Assembly: GCF_013426735.1 (NCBI RefSeq)
Contig: NZ_AP023277.1
Coordinates: forward strand, 24,753-88,752
DNA: 64,000 nucleotides
Direction of reading: 5' to 3'
Source of the DNA: Agrobacterium vitis
GTDB taxonomy: Bacteria; Pseudomonadota; Alphaproteobacteria; Rhizobiales; Rhizobiaceae
Positions 62,170 through 64,000 of the stretch are shown here, piece by piece (position 1 is the stretch's first letter; every line of letters begins with the position of its first letter). The notes beneath the pieces were generated by a model. The model saw only the letters and a program-made list of their open reading frames with translations. It had not been told where the DNA came from and made no database searches. A program made the translations under genes and the position numbers.

Positions 62170-62469
62170 ATGTCTGAAGATGTATCGCAAATTTTCTACA
62201 CATATTCTCCATGCCGATGGGCCGAAGGCGAACGACGCTGGAAAGATGACGACGCAGGCTTTGATATGTTCGACACATATGAAGCTGCGAAGGAGGACGC
62301 GCTACAGCTACGAGAAGACATCGTGCGTCAGGGCGAAACTGAGTGGACACCTGTCCAGATCGAGAAGCTTGTCCTCGCCCCCATGAACAGGGAAAATCTG
62401 CTGCTTCTTTTCAATTCGGGCTTTGAGGCCGCTGTCATCGACCACGAAGTATTGGACGTGATCGATTAA
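62170..62469 (+). CDS. Hypothetical protein
   Basis: 99 residues, soluble and acidic, unknown family. MFDTYEAAKEDALQLREDIV suggests a helical region. Follows vapC after 27 bp; may be transcribed with it. Confidence 0.5.
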   Translation: MSEDVSQIFYTYSPCRWAEGERRWKDDDAGFDMFDTYEAAKEDALQLREDIVRQGETEWTPVQIEKLVLAPMNRENLLLLFNSGFEAAVIDHEVLDVID

Positions 62470-62493
62470 GGTCAGCCACGACGAGCGGGATTT

Positions 62494-62823
62494 TCACATC
62501 CGGCGTGGAGCTCCGAGGAGCAAATCCATTTCCTTGGGCGTCAAAACATTGCCGGTTTTCAGAATGTAAGCTGCGATATAGGTCAGCTTCTCATTCACCT
62601 CGCTCTCACCCTGCGGCCTGTAATGGAGGATTGCTTGTCGGCTTTCCGCTTCTTGCCTCATCAGAGCGTCCTCACACTGACCGGCGTCTGCCATCGCGTG
62701 GAGCGTGGCAATGTGCTGATCAATCAACTCCTCGAGGCAAGTTTCAATGGTCTCCTTGCACACGAGCGCTTTGTGCGTGCGATGACGGGATGAGCGTGGA
62801 TCGGATGACGACAAATCTATCAT
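62494..62823 (-). CDS. Hypothetical protein
   Basis: 109 residues, helical, unknown family; contains TIETCLEELIDQHIATLHAM and ends LLLGAPRRM. ATG 62823 is preferred to 62838. Divergent from the RcgA-like gene. Confidence 0.45.
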   Translation of the reverse strand: MIDLSSSDPRSSRHRTHKALVCKETIETCLEELIDQHIATLHAMADAGQCEDALMRQEAESRQAILHYRPQGESEVNEKLTYIAAYILKTGNVLTPKEMDLLLGAPRRM

Positions 62824-62937
62824 GGCTGAACAACTCACTGATCTATGAGCGTCCTAGCGTAGACCACTGCTTGCGGATGAAGGCACGATACACTACGAAG
62901 TTCCACGAAACGAAACGAAATCAGCGCCGGTAAGCCT

Positions 62938-64000
62938 TTGGAGAAGAACGGAAAGTTTTTCATCGCGCCCCCTAAGGATGGGCGTGATTTCAAGGAACTG
63001 TTCAAGGACCTAGCCGCTGCGGGGGCTGGACGCCCCCTGGACAGCGACGGCTTTCCATCGGGTCCGTGGACGCCGGAGCTTCTGGCCGAAGCGATTTCGC
63101 AGATAGATTCCAATCATGTCGGCGTCGATTTGCGAACGGTACAACTCTGGTTTCAGGAGAACGACAAGGGTGTAAGCGCCGCCAACATTCGCTGGCTTGC
63201 GAGGGTTTTCGGATGCGCTGATAAGCAAGCGACGAGCGAATGGCAGATGGAGCTCAGCGCGGCTCAATCCCGATTGGTCGCCAAGAGGCGGGATTCCAAA
63301 AAAGCAGACAGCCGTCTCAGTCGCATTCTTGATGTTCCTCTAGCCGAGCTCGAGGCCGTCGAAATCGTCTATGCGGCGCAAGGCGATGCGCAGACCAAAA
63401 AGCCACGCTTCAGTCTCGGCCGAATGTCGGAAGCGGTCTTCACGCGCGGCTCGCCCCTGAATCTGCCCGCTTCGGTCTTCGCAGGCGCGTCGGCTCTCGG
63501 GTTCTTGGCCTATATCCTGGGCATACACAGCGCGATCTACACCCGCGCCGATGGTATTGTTAAGCAGGTCGGGTTTCTTTGGGCACCCAACTGGACCTTT
63601 CTGTTCATGGTCCTCCTGCCCGTGTTTTTCGTGATGGTCACGGAGCTTCTGGTTTACTGGAAAAACAATGGCCGGATGGTGCTGGCAGGCCATGGTGACA
63701 GGATCCGGAGCAACCGCGATTGGGAACATCACCTCAAGGCCTATTCCTACTCCTATTGGGCCGTTTTCGTCATCTGCATTCCCTTTGCGGGTATCATCCA
63801 GTGGATCGCAGTGGATCTGATACCGCTGCTAAAGGGCGGTGGCGACTACGCGATAAGTTGGGGGACGTTGGCGCTTATTCGGCCCGAGGTGGTCTCGGTC
63901 CCAATATCGGTCGTTTTCACCGGCCTTGCATATCTCTACATGTGCCTCTGCTTCTATCTGCTGTTCGCCGGGCTGATCTTGCTCCATACGATCCTCCATG
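62938..64000 (+). CDS. RcgA-like membrane protein (partial, runs off right edge)
   Basis: An open frame from TTG 62938 to the window end gives at least 354 residues. The first ~115 residues are soluble (NGKFFIAPPKDGRDFKELF, WTPELLAEAISQID, LRTVQLWFQENDKGV, NIRWLARVFGC), with a helix-turn-helix look; then membrane helices at about 185-203, 220-240, 275-300 and 325-350. I recall the RcgA family, a regulator of plasmid conjugation in Rhizobium leguminosarum, having this N terminus; I could not check. No ATG is available upstream before an in-frame TGA near 62879. Confidence 0.6.
   Translation, partial: MEKNGKFFIAPPKDGRDFKELFKDLAAAGAGRPLDSDGFPSGPWTPELLAEAISQIDSNHVGVDLRTVQLWFQENDKGVSAANIRWLARVFGCADKQATSEWQMELSAAQSRLVAKRRDSKKADSRLSRILDVPLAELEAVEIVYAAQGDAQTKKPRFSLGRMSEAVFTRGSPLNLPASVFAGASALGFLAYILGIHSAIYTRADGIVKQVGFLWAPNWTFLFMVLLPVFFVMVTELLVYWKNNGRMVLAGHGDRIRSNRDWEHHLKAYSYSYWAVFVICIPFAGIIQWIAVDLIPLLKGGGDYAISWGTLALIRPEVVSVPISVVFTGLAYLYMCLCFYLLFAGLILLHTILH

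Overview
The window looks like part of a large conjugative accessory plasmid (or integrative element) from a Rhizobiaceae-type alphaproteobacterium such as Rhizobium, Agrobacterium or Ensifer. The evidence is a full VirB/VirD4 transfer operon, a VirD2-family relaxase beside VirC1/VirC2-like genes, TrbR-like and RcgA-like conjugation regulators, GC-rich alphaproteobacterial coding style and frequent TTG/GTG starts. No rRNA, tRNA, CRISPR array or complete insertion sequence was seen.

Layout. (1) 1-3812, minus strand: a PP2C phosphatase, two overlapping Ser/Thr kinases and the first part of an effector-like gene that runs off the left edge; it resembles a phospho-signalled defence or stress module. 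(2) 4172-10285: a TrbR-like XRE regulator, virC2/virC1-like genes, a candidate oriT at 7048-7109 carrying a TGGCAGGATA core like Ti-plasmid T-DNA borders, then virD1/mobC-like and relaxase genes. (3) 10351-23355, minus strand: virB1-B2-B3-B4, an extra lytic transglycosylase, virB5, a VirB7-like lipoprotein, virB6-B8-B9-B10-B11-virD4, mostly overlapping and so probably one operon. (4) 23513-26349, plus strand, divergent from virB: three coupled secreted nuclease-fold proteins and two further envelope proteins. (5) 26350-27300: a junction with a truncated gene and the last codons of a lost P-type ATPase.

(6) 27299-56689: a metal (mainly copper) island. It holds PCuAC, an extra FtsI-type transpeptidase, MntH, two MerR regulators, an adenylate cyclase, a two-component system, cupredoxin and CusF-like genes present twice in a perfect 781-bp repeat, a multicopper oxidase, a TolC-type channel, DUF305 and four-helix copper-storage proteins, two copper P1B-ATPases, CopZ, cytochrome c', and a cusBA efflux set whose cusB is split by a one-base frameshift. 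Four small secreted Cys-pair ORFs each stand first in a different copper transcription unit, three followed by hairpins, which suggests leader-ORF control as described for CruR/CopL-type proteins. Three MerR-type promoters with 19-bp spacers precede the copA, copZ and tolC/oxidase units and fit the CueR encoded at 47237-47680.

(7) 56901-64000: plasmid housekeeping genes: a membrane-anchored Mrr-like nuclease, a second TrbR-like regulator, DUF3846/DUF3560-like proteins, a VapBC toxin-antitoxin pair and the N-terminal part of an RcgA-like membrane regulator running off the right edge. A shared motif (TACCRAWTTGG) lies upstream of both XRE genes and of virB1, linking the regulators to the transfer operon.
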